The notes beneath the pieces were generated by a model, which was not told where the DNA came from, searched no databases, and saw nothing but the letters and a program-made list of their open reading frames with translations. Below are positions 20,460 to 34,329 of a stretch of 64,000 nucleotides of DNA, one piece after another. Both the position numbers and the translations under genes were made by a program. Source of the DNA: Hoplostethus atlanticus (taxonomy: Eukaryota > Chordata > Actinopteri > Trachichthyiformes > Trachichthyidae); the NCBI GenBank assembly GCA_034670405.1, contig JAXDDX010000015.1, positions 2,294,001 through 2,358,000 on the forward strand, in the 5' to 3' direction. Numbering within the stretch: position 1 is the stretch's first letter; each line of letters starts with the position of its first letter.

Positions 20460-23400
20460 ACAACATATTATTATTACTATAATGAATTATGCTTGTATTT
20501 GCTTGTATCATAGCACAGCCCTTTTTTCTTTTTTTTTTTTCAATTCTCCGATTCAATAATTCAAAAAAGATCTTTTTAGGGGCCACACTGGATTATTTAT
20601 TCTGATTTGTCTTTTTATTTTTTATTTGAACAAATCAGAGGGCACTTTGAGTTATTACACTGTTATTACACATCTACTACCCTAACCAAAGACCTCTGGA
20701 AGAACCCATCCTTTTAGACCTCACCCAGCTATCTGGTCCTTAATGTTCCCCGATGGGATTTAAAAAAAAAACTTTAGATATGGTTCCCAAATAGATGATA
20801 AGAAGTACAAGAACTAGTTGGGACTCATCCAGTCTAAGGTATGGAGGAGGGGGCCCATTTGACACCTGTGTCCCTTCCCTCAGCATCAGCATCTCTTCGC
20901 CGCACCTAGTAGGGGGGAATAAGGTCCATTTTAGATCTCAGCAGTGCACACCAGCCTCCTGTAGGGACGATGGAGACCTTTTCAGGGTCCTAACGTGATA
21001 ATGGTGTTTCATCTTGGCATATGGTGCCATGCAGTATACTGCCACAAACATCCAGTTTGAGTCCTGTCTAGGAAGAAAAACCTTCTCCAGGGGTTAGAGG
21101 GTGTATAAGAATGATTGTTGTAATCATAGGTTTCACTCCCGCCACCTACAGTGAAGACAGGCAACAACTAAAATCTCCCCTTTTGGGTTCCTGGGACAAA
21201 ATCTGATCACATGGAGATTCATGGACCTGATGCTCGCTTCTAGAAACTTGAAATTATCTCACGGCAGTGGCAGAAGTTTTCACTCGCTTTGGGGAAAATG
21301 TGATTTTAAGACTGAATATGAGGTTAAATTACTTGTGATGATGAGAATTTTTGTAGTGTTTGCCAGGCTTTCCCAAACTCTTTCACATCAAGGACCCACA
21401 TTATGGCTTGGACCCTCTTTTGTCCCTTGGAGCCTCATCAGGACCAATGCTCCCTCTAAACTGATAGTTTGGTGACCTAAATCTAATACGTCCTCAAACT
21501 GAAAATCCTGTCAGTCATCAGTCATTGCTCCACTTTGTCCATAGAAATTTAGTAGATGTAAACGGGTTTGGAAGTCTGGTGGAGAAGGATATTAGATGCA
21601 GGAATTCTGCTATACTGGATCCTAGGGTTTGGTCACCTTCTAAACCCTGTCCGCACATTCTAATAAGAAATTAAAAAAAAAAACCTTTGGTAAGATTTTC
21701 CTGGAAAAGGAAGTGTAACCTGGCACCCTTGGGATGATGCTGCAAAGTAAAGCTGCTGTCAGCTCAGCTTTTGCTGATTTTCAGATTTGTATTTGCAGCA
21801 CAGCATCTCCACCACCAGGTAGGCCTGCTTTTGAAGGAGCAATTACGTGAGAGTTGCTGTTGGAAATTGCAGGGGGAGTTTCATTTATTTTTGATTTGTC
21901 AGTGTGCTCATAAGAGAAGCAAGGTGCACTCCAGTGACTTCACCAAGGTCTCGAGATGCTTCAGGGGCAACACTGAAAATCTGACATTTCTCTGAAAATG
22001 CAGGGAGGATCAGGACGTTCACCCTCAGGTGAACTTGGTGACTCTGCAACAAGGATTATCATTTGCAACTGTATCTATCTTAACAATGTTAATAAAAGCT
22101 TAAACACCCAATCCAATTAAAGGCAATATTGCCATGATAACCAAATCCTTTAAACTGACTGACAGCACTCTGGACACTAGAACTGATAGTATGTTATTGA
22201 TATTTATGAGTTTTTAAATGCATTTTATGCTATTATTTTGCTATCTAAATAAAATACCATTTGACAATTATACACCGGAGGTTATGATGAACATAACACT
22301 GTGGTGTCGATTTACCTCTCCTCTCCGTGTCAGCAGAAATTCATTCTGTGGAAGGGTTTTGTTTGCATTCATATTAACATAACACTGTGTTCAGAGGTTG
22401 TTGTTTCTTTTAATTGTTTGACAAAAATATTCCTGTAGCGGACAAATACAGTTGAGTTGAAGTGAGCTGAATCTTAGTAACAATGGAACAAAAATGTTGC
22501 AAAAAGCTTATATTTTGGGATTTTTGACAGGATGCATATATGTGCATTTGTGCATATGTACATATACCCAAAACTGACATTGTGAAATTGTGAAATGAGT
22601 CCAGTGAAAACCAGTCATCAGTCACATTTTGTCTGCTACATGATCTTAAAAGGCCCATAATTAAATATTAAGGTCACTCTCCAGCATATATTCCTCCATA
22701 GGCCTACACAAACACCCTACCGCTCTCCCTGCCCAAACTATCACCAAACTGTGATTTGATTTCTTTTCCTGCAGGGTCAGTTGCTCCGAAAACAGAACAG
22801 TATTCTGTTACTGAGCTCCCTATCTCAGAAAAGCAATATCTCGCCACAGATAGTTAGGCAGATCATTCGCTTCCTAATTGCCGTTCTTTGCATTTGTGTC
22901 ATATGTGCATTTCTTTTGAAATATTTGCTTAGTGTGAGAGGCACTTAAGCACAATGGACAAAAATGACAGGGTCGATTGCCCTGCAGTTTAGGATTGCCC
23001 AATAAAAGGAGGAGAATCAGTCGCAAGCCAGGTTGTGCTCGACTCCGCTCATCTACAGTGGATTTTAAAAGTCTGCACAGCCTTTCAAATATTCTAGTTT
23101 TTATTGCCTCGAGGCCTTAAATGAAAACCCATTAAATCAGACTTTTTTCCACTTACATTTTGTTATAGTAAGCAGCAAAAGGTAAAAAAAAACAAAAGGT
23201 GACTCATTTCTAGCAATGCATTAGAAATGGAAAACTAAAACTCCTTAGCTGTGTAAGAATGCCCACCCCTTTATAGCTGGGTCATGCACTTGTGTTACTA
23301 CTAGTCCTCAATGCAAAAAAAAAACTAGAACATTTGAAAAGGTTGTGATATCCAATGTATGAACATTTTGCCAGTAGCAATCATTGTCACTTGGCTGGAG

Positions 23401-23680
23401 AAGTGTTTGCTTATTCCTATGTTTAAATTTGATATTTTGCTTTGGTGTCTCCATACAGACCAAACAAGCAACAACTCAACACCAGTTTGCTCTGATCAGT
23501 GGAAATGGAGCTGACCGTGGTGCTGAAAGGTTGGTAGAGGCCCTCAGTCTTCTCGGTTATGGTCTTGTTTGTTTGTTATTATACTAGCAGAAAAGGTTTT
23601 ATCTGAGTTGCAGGGGATGGCAGAAAAAACACCTACACTGTATGGACACTGGGCATCTGCTCGCTTTGGATGTGCTAAAT
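20460..23680. other. Upstream flank of gria4, no gene recognised
   Basis: Mostly unique-looking sequence without exon-like frames. The stretch 21340-21450 resembles the teleost 'tttcccaaactctttcac' repeat type. Distal regulatory sequence of gria4 could lie here, but none can be shown. Confidence 0.5.
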
Positions 23681-23687
23681 TTGACAG

Positions 23688-24572
23688 TAAATTAAAGGTG
23701 CTACCTGGAGCTTCAAACATCACCATATCATTGTCAAATTAATGATGACACCTTGGTGTAATTACTGTCAACAAATGAGACCGCGGTCAAGACGATTTGT
23801 TAATTTGCTTATTAATGATCCCCATTAGCCGACACATAGGCAACATGAATGAATGACATGAATGAATGACAAAACTAGACAAATTGTTAAAACAGAGGTA
23901 TAAAATAGGACACCTATTACAAAATCAAAATTAACATAGATATATATATATATATATATAACATAGATATATAAAGGTGATTAAGCAACAAGGAACGCAA
24001 TGATGACTATGTGCACCAAATTAGAACGCCAAAAATGAACAAAATTACATTTTGTCAAAGGAATTTCAAATAATAACAAAAAGTTAAAAAAACAACGCAA
24101 AACTCAAAAAGGAACACAACGACAACCCCATAGACAAAGTTAGAATGCAGGTAGCCTCTATCGCACTAATGTTTCTCAAAATTAAGACTATATTTCCCAT
24201 GAACCCTGTTGCTTCCTGCCCCCGCCCCTTGTTGTCTTTGTGTTTACTGAAGAGGCTCAACATGTTGGAAGTGATTTTTCCATCCTCCTTTCACTCCTTC
24301 CACCATCTGCCGTTGCCAGAAACTCTGAAAAATTTAGCTCTGTTAGCGCTGGAAGAACAGCGCCCTCTTCCTGTTTTGTGCGGTAAAGCAATCCAGCAGA
24401 TTTCCCGCCAAGTCTCACCCGGTGGCACACAATGTAAAATGTAATGAGAGGCTAGTAGAGGCTGGTCTTCTTTGTGATGGTCTTATTGGTTTACGGTAAT
24501 TATATGAATGTCTCAAAACTAATGTGGTAATAATTTAGTGATATTAAAAAGCTACACGTTGCACATTTACAA
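23688..24572 (+). mobile_element. Family B element, interrupted
   Basis: Starts TTAAAGGTGCTACCTGGAGC and ends AAAAAGCTACACGTTGCACA, which is roughly its inverted complement. Compared with the copy at 52545 it carries about 350 extra bases (23800-24148). Confidence 0.8.
23800..24148. mobile_element. Insertion inside family B copy
   Basis: Interrupts the B sequence between 'gacgat' and 'ggtagcctctatc'. It starts with 'attaatgatccccattagcc', a motif seen at the ends of teleost LINE tails in reverse, and contains a TA run (23940-23961). The family is not certain. Confidence 0.5.
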
Positions 24573-26728
24573 ATGATGGATTCAACATAGCAGCTCAGGT
24601 CAAATACAGGATTTCGAAGAGTTTTTGTTATGGTGTGCTGGGCAAACACCACAACTCATTACCTTGTCAAAAAAGGTCTAATGAATGTTACCTTCATGTG
24701 CAACACATCTGAGTACAACATTTCTCCAATTATGTGAAATATATGTAAAAAAAAAAAAGCAAAACAAATCAAATATTTCTCTTTAATCTGTGCAGAATCT
24801 AAAGGCAATTTAGCGAATTTAGTGAAACCTTTTAGTGTCGAAGAGAATGACTGGAGATCCTCAGTTATTCATACTTGAGACATCCTAATTGAGCGGTTCA
24901 CCACTGATGGAATATGGATAATGACTGGAAAATGCTGCAAGGCAAAAACACGTTGTATTAAATGTTGGGATTACCTCGTGCATACCTGCAACCAGAAACC
25001 TTTTAAGTGCAAATTAGACTATCAATATGCTTTCATGTTTAATATTTTGTCCAATAGTGAAAAATGTCCTAACCCAAACCTTAACCCACGAGAAGAAATA
25101 CTACAAGCTAATCATCATTACGGTTCTAAAAAAAAACCATGGATGTAATGAAACAAGAAAAACTACTTTGATGATAAAAGGATCTTTCCAAGGGAGGAAA
25201 ATACATGATGTTCTCAACGTGATAGACAGTGTAGAAGGGGAAAACATTATGATCCTCCTCGGGCCTTCATGTGATAAAGACAGCAGCAGGTTCAATTGAG
25301 GACATTTATATTACATTTAGCTGATACTGTGGTCTACAATTAGGAATCAGATAGGGGTTTAGAGGCTTGCCTAAGGCAGTGCTGCTAAGTTGGGCTGGTG
25401 TGGCGATGCTTACATCTGAAGTTGCAATTCTAATGAAAGTTGAGGTCCTGAAATTAGCTGAGACTAACTGAACCGTGTTGTAAAATCCATGTCCTGTTTG
25501 TTGCAGGTTAGGAATACTTGTCTGTATGCATACATACAGTATAACAAGGGTGAAATATTACATATGTTCAACTGGCATCAAATCACTCATTTTTATCATT
25601 CAGTCAAAATGTTTTATGTAAAAAATTACTCTTCTAACAGAGAAGAGCAACCCATCCCCACTAAGTGAGACCTTGTAGACTCACCCTATTGGCCAAAATT
25701 AGATTCCGGTGTCACTGCTCCGCCCACAGGAAGTGACAAATCAAAACTTTAATCAAAACAGCAGTGAGAGATATGACAGACTTTAGACTATACGCATCAC
25801 TCTCAACGTACAAATTCAACAATCAAAATGTAGAACTATGTGCATGTGGGTGACAGAGGATGGTATGGTTGCCGCTGCAGAACTGTAGCGACCATCCATC
25901 TTTACCGTGACTTTAACTGCCTCATTTCCATTGTAAAGCCACAGCATTGCGATAACCCCCACCACCACCTCCCTATGTTGCAATCTCTTTTAAACGTTGC
26001 ACAGCTACTGTTCCGTTGTACAATTTATTGCAGAGCAGTTTTCTGGGACAAGACAAAGTCATATAGATTAGACATCAAGTATGATGTGTATCAGATGTTT
26101 GCATCAGTCTCGCTGCCAGGAGCCTCTTTAAATTCAAACTGGTTTTTTTTTTCTTCAAGAATGATAAGGCCGAGTGCCTTGTACCTCTGTTTTTTCTTTC
26201 ATGGCGAGATATCTTTTTCACTGTGACAGATCAGATGACATTACATTTTAAATTTACACACAACAGAAACATTCAAACATTCCTTCCACTTTTTTTTCTG
26301 TGAAGAAGCCAAATAGTGCAGTCAGTTTGGGTTTAAGGTCCGGACTGAGTGTGAATGTTACAGTGATGGACATTAAATCCAGCAGAAAGTTAACATTGTG
26401 ATGAAACCAGAAGGTTTGTTTGGTTTGGACTCTAGTTTCTGGCAGGCAACTGTCAGAGTCTGGCCATTAGAAACACAGTCAGCATTCTTTCACTTTATTT
26501 CAAATAAAATACTGTTGTATATGACATTGCAGAAGTAGATATGATCAGTCGTTGCAATTGTCTTGTCGGTCTTGTCTAATTCAATTTCTTCAGTGTGAAC
26601 CAACTAGTGAGTAGACTTTCAGCAACACTGATGATTCTGATACCATTCGGCAGCTCACCGTGTTTGGTTTCGCTCTTCCTCACACTCTGTTCCCAGTGGG
26701 TGAATGTCTGACCAATGTTATGAATGGG

Positions 26729-26755
26729 GTGTGTGTGTGTGTGTGTGTGTGTGTG
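26729..26755 (+). repeat. (GT)n microsatellite
   Basis: About thirteen GT units. Confidence 0.95.
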
Positions 26756-26889
26756 GGGTGGATCTTTGCCATCATTCACGAGTTGAACAGATGGGAAGCC
26801 TGCAGTAGGTTTTTCCTGCTCACATCAGGGGTGACTGTGAATGTTGTTCAACCGCTGTTAGGGAATCCCACACGCAGATTGTGTCTTTC

Positions 26890-26925
26890 TGTGTGTGTGT
26901 GTGCGTGTGTGTGTGTGTGTGTGTG
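26890..26925 (+). repeat. (GT)n microsatellite
   Basis: About eighteen GT units with one GC interruption. Confidence 0.95.
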
Positions 26926-27689
26926 GACAGAGTTTGCAGTAAATAAAAAATCCTTACCTCTCTTTGATTCATTTTGGAAAGAATGGCAATTTCCAGGTTT
27001 TAAATAGTAAAAAACAGAATCAGAAAGAGTTTCTGACAGTGCTGATTGTTTATTCTTTGGCAGATGATCACGGTCGATGGTGACTTGTTCACCTCGCAAG
27101 AAATAATGCATGGACACACACATAAATTGGAGGACACAAAAGGAGGAAGTAGAGGAGAGAGGAAAAGGACGTGAAATTGTGAAAGCTTTATGGCCCTGTG
27201 TCAATAAATGCATTGTATAAGGAGCATGTTGGTTAAATATGAATTAGTCTGACTGAAATCAGGTGGCAGGAAAAGGTTGAGGTCATCATTATAGTGTCTC
27301 TACAATAGGGCAGGAGAAAGCAGCATTTTAAAAGCCTTGGACTGCGACCGAATTTGTCTCTGTCCTGGCGCCCATATTTTATAGTTTACGACCAGGTCCA
27401 GCAGAGATACTGTTATCTGGTTTAGAGGCATTATGGGGAAAATTACAAGATGCACTCCTGCTTTCTCCTGTCTGCAGAATGTAATATTTTCTGTCGATAA
27501 CCATCACTGAATAGCATTATTAGTTTAGAGAGACGCGCCCAACCTTTTGGTATCGTTCCCTGAATAATGTCAGTCTGGACGGCAGGTTTCTACTTGCATA
27601 CACAACTTTATTCTCACTGCGTAGCTTCAAGTTCATGTTATCTTACCTGGTCCGAGTACAGCTGTTATCAAGGGCTGCTGGGCCAAACT

Positions 27690-27922
27690 CGTCACCTATT
27701 GCATGCCTGACCGTCCTGGTAGGGGGATTCCTCTCTGAGTAGCCCCTCCCAAGGTTTCCACCATTTTTTCCTGAAGGGGTTTGTGGGGGTTTTTCCTTAT
27801 CAAGGCCGGGGGGGTGTCGTGTACCACCAATTATCGTTTTCACACTTTGGGCACCGTGAAGCTCTTTGAGGCTGTAACCGTGATTAGGGGCTATACAAAT
27901 AAACTTGACTTGACTTGTCACT
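27690..27922 (+). mobile_element. LINE 3' end (L2/Rex-like tail)
   Basis: Contains 'gggtttttccttatc' and the tail 'ctttgaggctgtaaccgtga', 'ttaggggctatacaaataaa' then (CTTGA)n. This is the common 3'-UTR terminus of teleost L2/CR1-group LINEs and ends in a short simple repeat. No coding part is attached. Confidence 0.7.
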
Positions 27923-27984
27923 GGCTCTTATTCTCACTCTTCAAAACAAAAGCCAGGGAGGAAATCTTGGGAATCTTGGGTCCT

Positions 27985-28120
27985 TTGTATGTCAATTGGT
28001 AGAGCATGGCTAACAAAATGACAGTTAGGGGTTCAATTCCCTCTGGGGTTACCCTCAGTAAAAATGTGCGCCCATCTGGTACTTTGAGGCACTTTGAATG
28101 GAAGCGGTTGCCAAATGTCG
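27985..28120 (+). mobile_element. tRNA-derived SINE, degenerate
   Basis: A box GTCAATTGGTAGAGCATGGC and B box GGTTCAATTCC (28030-28040), followed by a tail 'cactttgaatggaagcggtt-gccaaatg', a decayed form of the SINE/L2 tail. Confidence 0.75.
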
Positions 28121-28124
28121 TGAA

Positions 28125-30100
28125 AATCTGGACTTTTTGTGCACTTTTTGGCTGTTGAAAAGCAATTTCTTTCTGACACCTGCCCTACACGTCTCCACAA
28201 ATCCAATGCCACCAAACTTCTTTTCATCCTCGCTGTTCGGCCTCAGGTGTTTGTTCCACATATCTAAGCTCATTTCGCTTCATTGTCAGCGCCTTTCTGG
28301 GAAGGTGAATCTTAAGGGTTTGACATTTTCATCCAGAGATTCTCAAAGTTGCACCGTTGGGGGCCGATGATCTTTTGTTTGGTAGTCTGGTGTTTAATTG
28401 GGCATTTCACAGTGGAGGACGTAGAACAATGTCACATATATCCATTTCTGGGTGATGGAGGAAAGAAATGAGGTATACGCGGAAAGGAGGAGTGTTTCTT
28501 TTCACTAATGTAATGCATCCTCTGTTTCTCTGCTCCATGGAAGAGTCAGCATTACAGGCCCAACCGGGCACAACCTGATGCCATCATAAACCCATCTGAG
28601 TCATCCGGATTACAAAACGGCAGTGACTTAATCTCGACCAGCGTGGACCCCCGTAACTGCGAGGGGCCCCATCTAAATTGCCAAGTGCCTCACTTTGCAT
28701 CGGGAACAGGATTCATGCGACTAGTCATGCAAGATATTAGTCATGCGACCTGAAAATGGGGGGATCTAGACCACAGCTCTGGCAAAGACTTGGCAGCGTC
28801 TCCAATTGCTGTAAATGGGGTCCTGTGGGCATTACTACATGGTGTATCAAGGAGGCTTACATAAGCACAGTTCCACCCATGGAGACTGCTCTACCTCCAG
28901 AGCAAAGAGGGGGGACAAAGAGCCGAGAGAGGGGAGGAGGGGGGGGAGTATTCATTTGTATCTCCTCCACATAACCCACGACTGGATCAAATGTCAAGTT
29001 AAATGGCTGAGGTGTGGAGAAGGCGCGTTATTGATTTCCAGAGCGAGGCTGCAAATGGGGGAAAATAGGAAAGGAATTAAGGGGGGAGAGAGTAGGATGC
29101 CAGTTGGATTTAACTGTGCTTGCCGGAGACAATAAGTAGTGCCAGAGGAGGCAAGAGAGAGAAAAAGGAGGGGAAAGAAGAAGAAAGAAATAGAAAGAGA
29201 TGAGAAAAGACAACGGAGAGGAGAGGCCCTGTAGCAACCCCATGAAAATCCCATAGAGGCACAGTCTGACTCATCGGATGTTTCACACTACTTCCACCTC
29301 AGAGCCGACGGACGGTCACCTCCGATCGGCTTTTCCTCCACCCATTCGCCAAAATCTGCATCCGCATACTGAAAAAGCATAATCTGTGTCACACGTGGCC
29401 TGCCCAGTTTTGAACTCCACGTCCCTCCATTGTGTTTGAACGCTACATTCTTGCCATTACACGGTAGATATGAGCTTCCTACGTGAATGTACTGGTGCTT
29501 TCCAGACGTACATACGATTCGGGAAATTGGGATTTGGCCAATTCTGACATCACAAACGAGTGTAGGGGGATGATGGAGTCATTTAAAATCAAACCAACAA
29601 AATTGTCGTTGCCATGGTTACAATGGTTAGTTTTCTGTAAAGCATGAAGGCAAATGTAAAAAGAAGCAAAGTCTAAAGAAAACCTCAATCATGGGTTCAA
29701 CTGAGCTTATATGCACCAACAGTTATTCCCATATGATATGAATGCAGCACTATTTCCTTTCCCTTACAATGGCACAGAACTAGAGATCAGCTGTTGAACC
29801 AGCAATATTGTAGTTTCAACAAGACAGAGCCAATAAAGCATTTTTTTTTGCTTAGAGGTGCTTTTAGGAATGCCCACAAAGCATTTTGGCTAATATCAGC
29901 TCATCATCAGGTTAAAGGTTCGCAAAGGAGTCGTCCTTGAACAGAACCTACTTCTGAAATTACAGTATAACCACAAAAACATGATCCTCATGGTTTCACG
30001 TGGAGATGCACCTTCATGCATCCTGGCCTGCCAAGACAGTAAGTCACCAGGTTAGATCTATGTGATTTTAATAGCAGTAACTAACTCTGATTTATTATTA

Positions 30101-30131
<31 letters not shown>

Positions 30132-31510
30132 TTTTTACCTCAAATTGCTTAGTTGTAGCACGATGGAGAGAACAAATCAGCACACTATTATAGAGGCCAT
30201 ATTTATTTGGTTTGGGAATGCTCCAGAAGTATTGATAGAAAGCAGGCTGCAGCAGCAGGTGCGTTGAGGTTGTTAAGCAGTGAAAAACCCAGTTGGGGAC
30301 TATCTTTCTTCAAATAAACAGTGAACAAAGCCCAAATAACATTATGCTCTTAGAAGAGATGAATGAGCCCTGCCTATTGTTAGTCTTTGGCATGTGGCCA
30401 TGGTTGGAGCAGGAAAAGGCCCTCTGAGGTGGCTCTTCACCTCCGTGGCATCCATTTAAGTCATTTAACATGCACCTCGTCGAGTCTCATCCTTTACTAC
30501 CTCTGTGAATTCTTTTGGCCGACGCAAAGCGCTGCCGGTGCCGAGGAGCAGGCAAGGCGGGTTGAGTTCATGAGTTGAGTTTAATAGTAATCTTTCTGTT
30601 TTTTCGCTCTGCACCTTTTTTCCATCGCGGCAGCACGCGCATCAGATGCAGCACAGACGACGAAACCTGTTTACAGCTGCAGGGCACGCAGCGAGGGAAG
30701 AAATCAATTAGTGTACTGGATGGGATGTATTTTACAGTTACATCGCAGTCGGAACAGTGCGGCTGCATCAACCCGCCGTGTTGTTTTCTCCGGCATCAGG
30801 CTGACAGCTTCCTATAGCCACCAGCCATCCCCCCGCTATTCAGGCCACGTGGAACCCATTGCAAGAACACTCACTTTTACACCCCCAGGATGGTGTGTGT
30901 ACTTGCATTATTTCTGTGTGTGTGTGTGTGTGCGTACGTGAATCAGTGTGCAGATCTAAACCAGTGTATATATGTTTTCTGCCTGCGTGCTGCTTGCATG
31001 CGGCGGTGTGTCTGTATTTGCAATCTCGGCTGCTGCTCCAGGCTGGATTACTCTCCCTGTGTAAGTCGGAAACAGTCCTATTTTTTTTAAATTATTTTTT
31101 TTTATGATAAATAGCCTTTTCTTATTCTCAACACCCGCCCTCCCCCCAACACGTTGTTAGCTCAGTGAACCAGGTTGGCCTCCCCGATCCCGTACACATG
31201 ACATTTACTGCGGCGAAATTCATTTGTTTTTAGCGCAGTGCTGCAGCTCACGTCGCCAACAACCCCCCACAAACCCACCCAACAAACCCTCCAGGGTGCC
31301 CACCCCCCCCCAGTGGAGCCAGCTGACTTAGTGGAAAAGGAGGGGAGTGTGGGGGGGTGGGAGTGTAGAGGAAGGATTTGGAGTGGGGGGGGGTTCTTTT
31401 TAGAGGACACTTGGGGGTTACATTCCTGACAGATTCTGACAGACTTGATATAGATGACAAAGAAGAGGGGGGGATGAAGAGGTGGAAGGGTGTAGAGGGA
31501 AAGCATTGCT
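28125..31510. other. Intergenic DNA, no gene recognised
   Basis: Contains an (AT)n run (30100-30122) and a GT run (30917-30932). A block near 29470-29755 ends 'ttattcccatatgatatgaa', resembling the right end of the element at 31519-31906. C runs and G runs alternate at 31260-31395. Confidence 0.5.
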
Positions 31511-31518
31511 GGGTCTTA

Positions 31519-31906
31519 TGCTGCATTCATTTTCTTATGGGGAACCCAGTAAATATGACTTTATTAGTAGCATTTACCAGAAAATACCGTTAAATACTAC
31601 CGGTAAATACTACTTGGAAGCTCCGTATTTGGCGTATGGACCCTGATTTCTCTGACTTCCTGAATTCTGACGTCACCACCATTGTCATTTTGTGATCACA
31701 ACTCTTTAATAACGGGCCACAACTACTTGCTGGATTTCTCGTTTGTGGTTGGCATTGCAATGTCCGGCTCGCTGTAAAACATGAATTCAGATGTATCATC
31801 ACTAAATTCAGAAAACCGAGACCAACGAGTTCAAACACTTCCGATTCGTTGCTTTAAACCCGTCACGTTATTACGCCGGTTATTCCCATGTGACATGAAC
31901 GCAGCA
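31519..31906 (+). mobile_element. MITE, 388 bp
   Basis: Terminal inverted repeats TGCTGCATTCAT…ATGAACGCAGCA; just inside, 'ttatggggaac' at the left opposes 'ttattcccatgtgac' at the right. Flanks are TTA and TAA, so the three-base duplication is uncertain. No coding capacity. Confidence 0.7.
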
Positions 31907-32459
31907 TAAGTGCAGGGACATATTGATTGCCGCAATTGGAAACCCCACCGCCCTCTCCCTTCAGACACACCCTTCCAATTTGCCCACACCAGAGTCTTCA
32001 CAGTGCTTCGCCATTGGTCCATTGATCTGGCCCCCCCCCCACCACCACCCAAGATGATTACCTCCACTTTCCATGGCAACTGGAGGCTCATAGAAACATG
32101 AATGGGGGATGATTAGTCCCTCCCTCCGCCCCTCCCCCGCTCTGCTCATTCTTGTCTCTCTCGGTCTTTACCATCGGTGAGAATAATCCGCAGCTTCTCT
32201 ATAAGCTCCTTCCTGTACTCCAGTACTTTTCTACTGTGGCGTTTGGGCTGAAAAGAATGAGAGCCACCGTATCATCGGCCGGGCTTAGCGTGACTCACGG
32301 GGGGCCATGAGTCATGATGTGCAGTTGAGGATTTGGCCTATAAAAACGAGTGACTTTAGTAAATAGGTTAACCTATTTGTATGCTGCACCACCTTCCTCC
32401 GGGTCCTCGGGTCATACATCAGCATAAACGATCTCCCTTAGCGTGGAACGTATGAGTAG

Positions 32460-33232
32460 GATTCGATTGATATGGGTTTTGGAAGGCAGATATTTTGCAG
32501 GTTGTTTCGTTAAAGCTGCCGATTATATTTTTGCTGATATTTCATATATTTAAATATCTTTATCTTATCTTTTCATTTAAAAAAAAGTATTCAGTGTTTC
32601 CCTGGAATTTTATTCTTGGCAGGGCGGAAAAGCCTCTGAAACAGCATTTAGATCATCAGGGGACACTTCACTTATTTGTCTGAGCTCTTGTTTATTAGCT
32701 CTTGTTTATTTGATTCACTTATTTGTCTCATTTGTTTAAGTAAAAAGTAGGTAGCTAACTTATTGCTCTTTTACCTTAGCACTTATGTTATGCTCTTAGT
32801 TGCTTGTTTAGGAAAGAAATGCACTTACGATTTCTGGTGACTAGTAGTTCTCTTGCCTACCTACCTTGAATGCACTTATTGTAAGTCGCTTTGGATAAAA
32901 GCGTCTGCTAAATGACTGTAATGTAATGTAATGTACAACTCATTGAAACACTGAACATTGAAACCCAGGATGCTAGTACTACTATTATTACTACTATTAT
33001 TATTACTATAAAATGTTGCATTAGAATCAATTCAGGTTCAGGGGTTTCCTAGTGGGCCCCATTAACAGATAATACAAGTCAAACCGATCAAAAAGGGTGC
33101 ATTTTTTCCTCAGATGCTTTTCTTAGCTTTATTAAACCATGGCAGTAACTCATTGTAGCCCATCACTGTTTCGTATCAGATTTTTATTAAAAGGCCAACC
33201 TCAGCCTGGCGAACCGATATACGGCGCTAACC
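32460..33232 (+). mobile_element. Family A element, both ends, with nested LINE tail
   Basis: Starts GATTCGATTGATATGGGTTT and ends GCGAACCGATATACGGCGCT. The internal blocks 'tattcagtgtttccctgg' and 'cctctgaaacagcattta' are present. The element is interrupted at 32668-32936. Confidence 0.8.
32668..32936 (+). mobile_element. LINE/SINE 3' end (L2-type tail) nested in family A
   Basis: Ends 'gtaagtcgctttggataaaa', 'gcgtctgctaaatgactg' and (TAATG)n, the same tail as the SINE at 2241. No tRNA head is present and the upstream 200 bp are LINE 3'-UTR-like, so a 5'-truncated L2-clade LINE is more likely than a SINE. Confidence 0.75.
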
Positions 33233-33239
33233 TTATACT

Positions 33240-34190
33240 TTAAAGAATAACCTTAACACTGAAGGCGAGCTGAATCAAAGCCAACAGCACCGTGATTTAA
33301 AGCTCCTGAGAGATGGTATATATAACTAGATAAGACATCGCTCCACTGTACCTACGGGCTTTTATTCTTTTTTTTTTTTTACTCGGTGCGAGGGAGCCCG
33401 AGAGGTCGACCCGCATCCATCAGCATCTTCCACTCAGGTGTGAATGAATGCCACCAACACTGCCCCCCAAAAGAAAATCACAAAAAAAAGAGAGGCGGAG
33501 GGAGCTGAAGGAGGAAACGGGACTCCCCCGGCGTTCATCCTCTGCGACAACGACGGGGTCTAGCAGGCGAGGTAGACGTCATTGTAACACTGAGCACAGA
33601 CAAATCCTCATCCTTTTGGAGGTGTGTGTGTGTGTGTGTGTGCGCTCACACAAGTCCGCGGAGGCAAGCACATTCATATCAGCCTTGTTCTGAATGCATT
33701 TCCCCAAAGCCAGTGTCTTTTCTGCTGACAGAACAAACGCCTGTGCACCTGTGATTAGAGCTACTGCCACGGCATTTTCATCAGAGGCTCCTCTCTCTCT
33801 CTATCTCTCTCTCTATCTCTTCACCTCTTTCTTTCTCGGCCCTGCCTTTCCTCATTCCCCCAGCTCTATCCACACAGCTACATCGCTGGCAGCCTGATAG
33901 CGCTCCAGGAGAGCACTATCAAGGACTTGAGGGGAAATGAAAAAAAAACAAACAGCGGTTACAGCGGTGAAGTGAAACTGAGGGAAGACCGAAGAGGCTA
34001 TGAGGAGTGTATATCGGCCTTGCTGGGAAAGCTGGAGGACGGGGAGCAGTAAATGTGAACATATCGGAATCACCGCTATGTGGTGAAATGCGCTGTGACA
34101 CCGTCCTCCATCGGTGAACAGTTGAAAACGCCGGATTGGGAGATTGGGAGGGTCTCGACACTCCAGTGATACGGGCCAGAAAACCAATTT
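33240..34190. other. Intergenic DNA, no gene recognised
   Basis: Includes a GT run (33621-33642) and a CT-rich tract (33790-33835). Open frames here show no family resemblance. Confidence 0.5.
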
Positions 34191-34194
34191 TGAA

Positions 34195-34323
34195 AGCCAG
34201 AAATTCCAGCGTCTGTTGAAATAATTACTGAGTCACTGGTATTGATCAGTGACTCTATCAATCCCCTGTAGATATATCATGGTCATTTTGTGCTGGACAG
34301 TTTTCTTCAGTTCTATTGCCCCT
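34195..34323 (-). mobile_element. Family F element, partial, reversed
   Basis: Reverse complement of the block 'cacaaaatgacc-t-atatatct' and 'gatcaataccagtgact' at 60590-60660. It ends in TTAAAGGGGC when read from 34326 downward. Confidence 0.65.
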
Positions 34324-34329
34324 TTAACA

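Larger units (their letters stand above)
24575..27640. other. Intergenic DNA, no gene recognised
   Basis: No exon is seen. 25310-25390 is a degenerate reverse SINE/LINE tail ('attacatttagctgatactg'). Two GT arrays lie at 26729-26755 and 26890-26925. Confidence 0.5.

Noticed and set aside
30568-30817. Open frames on both strands with basic and Cys residues
   Set aside because: No conserved domain, splice signals or homology were recognised. The length is as expected by chance.
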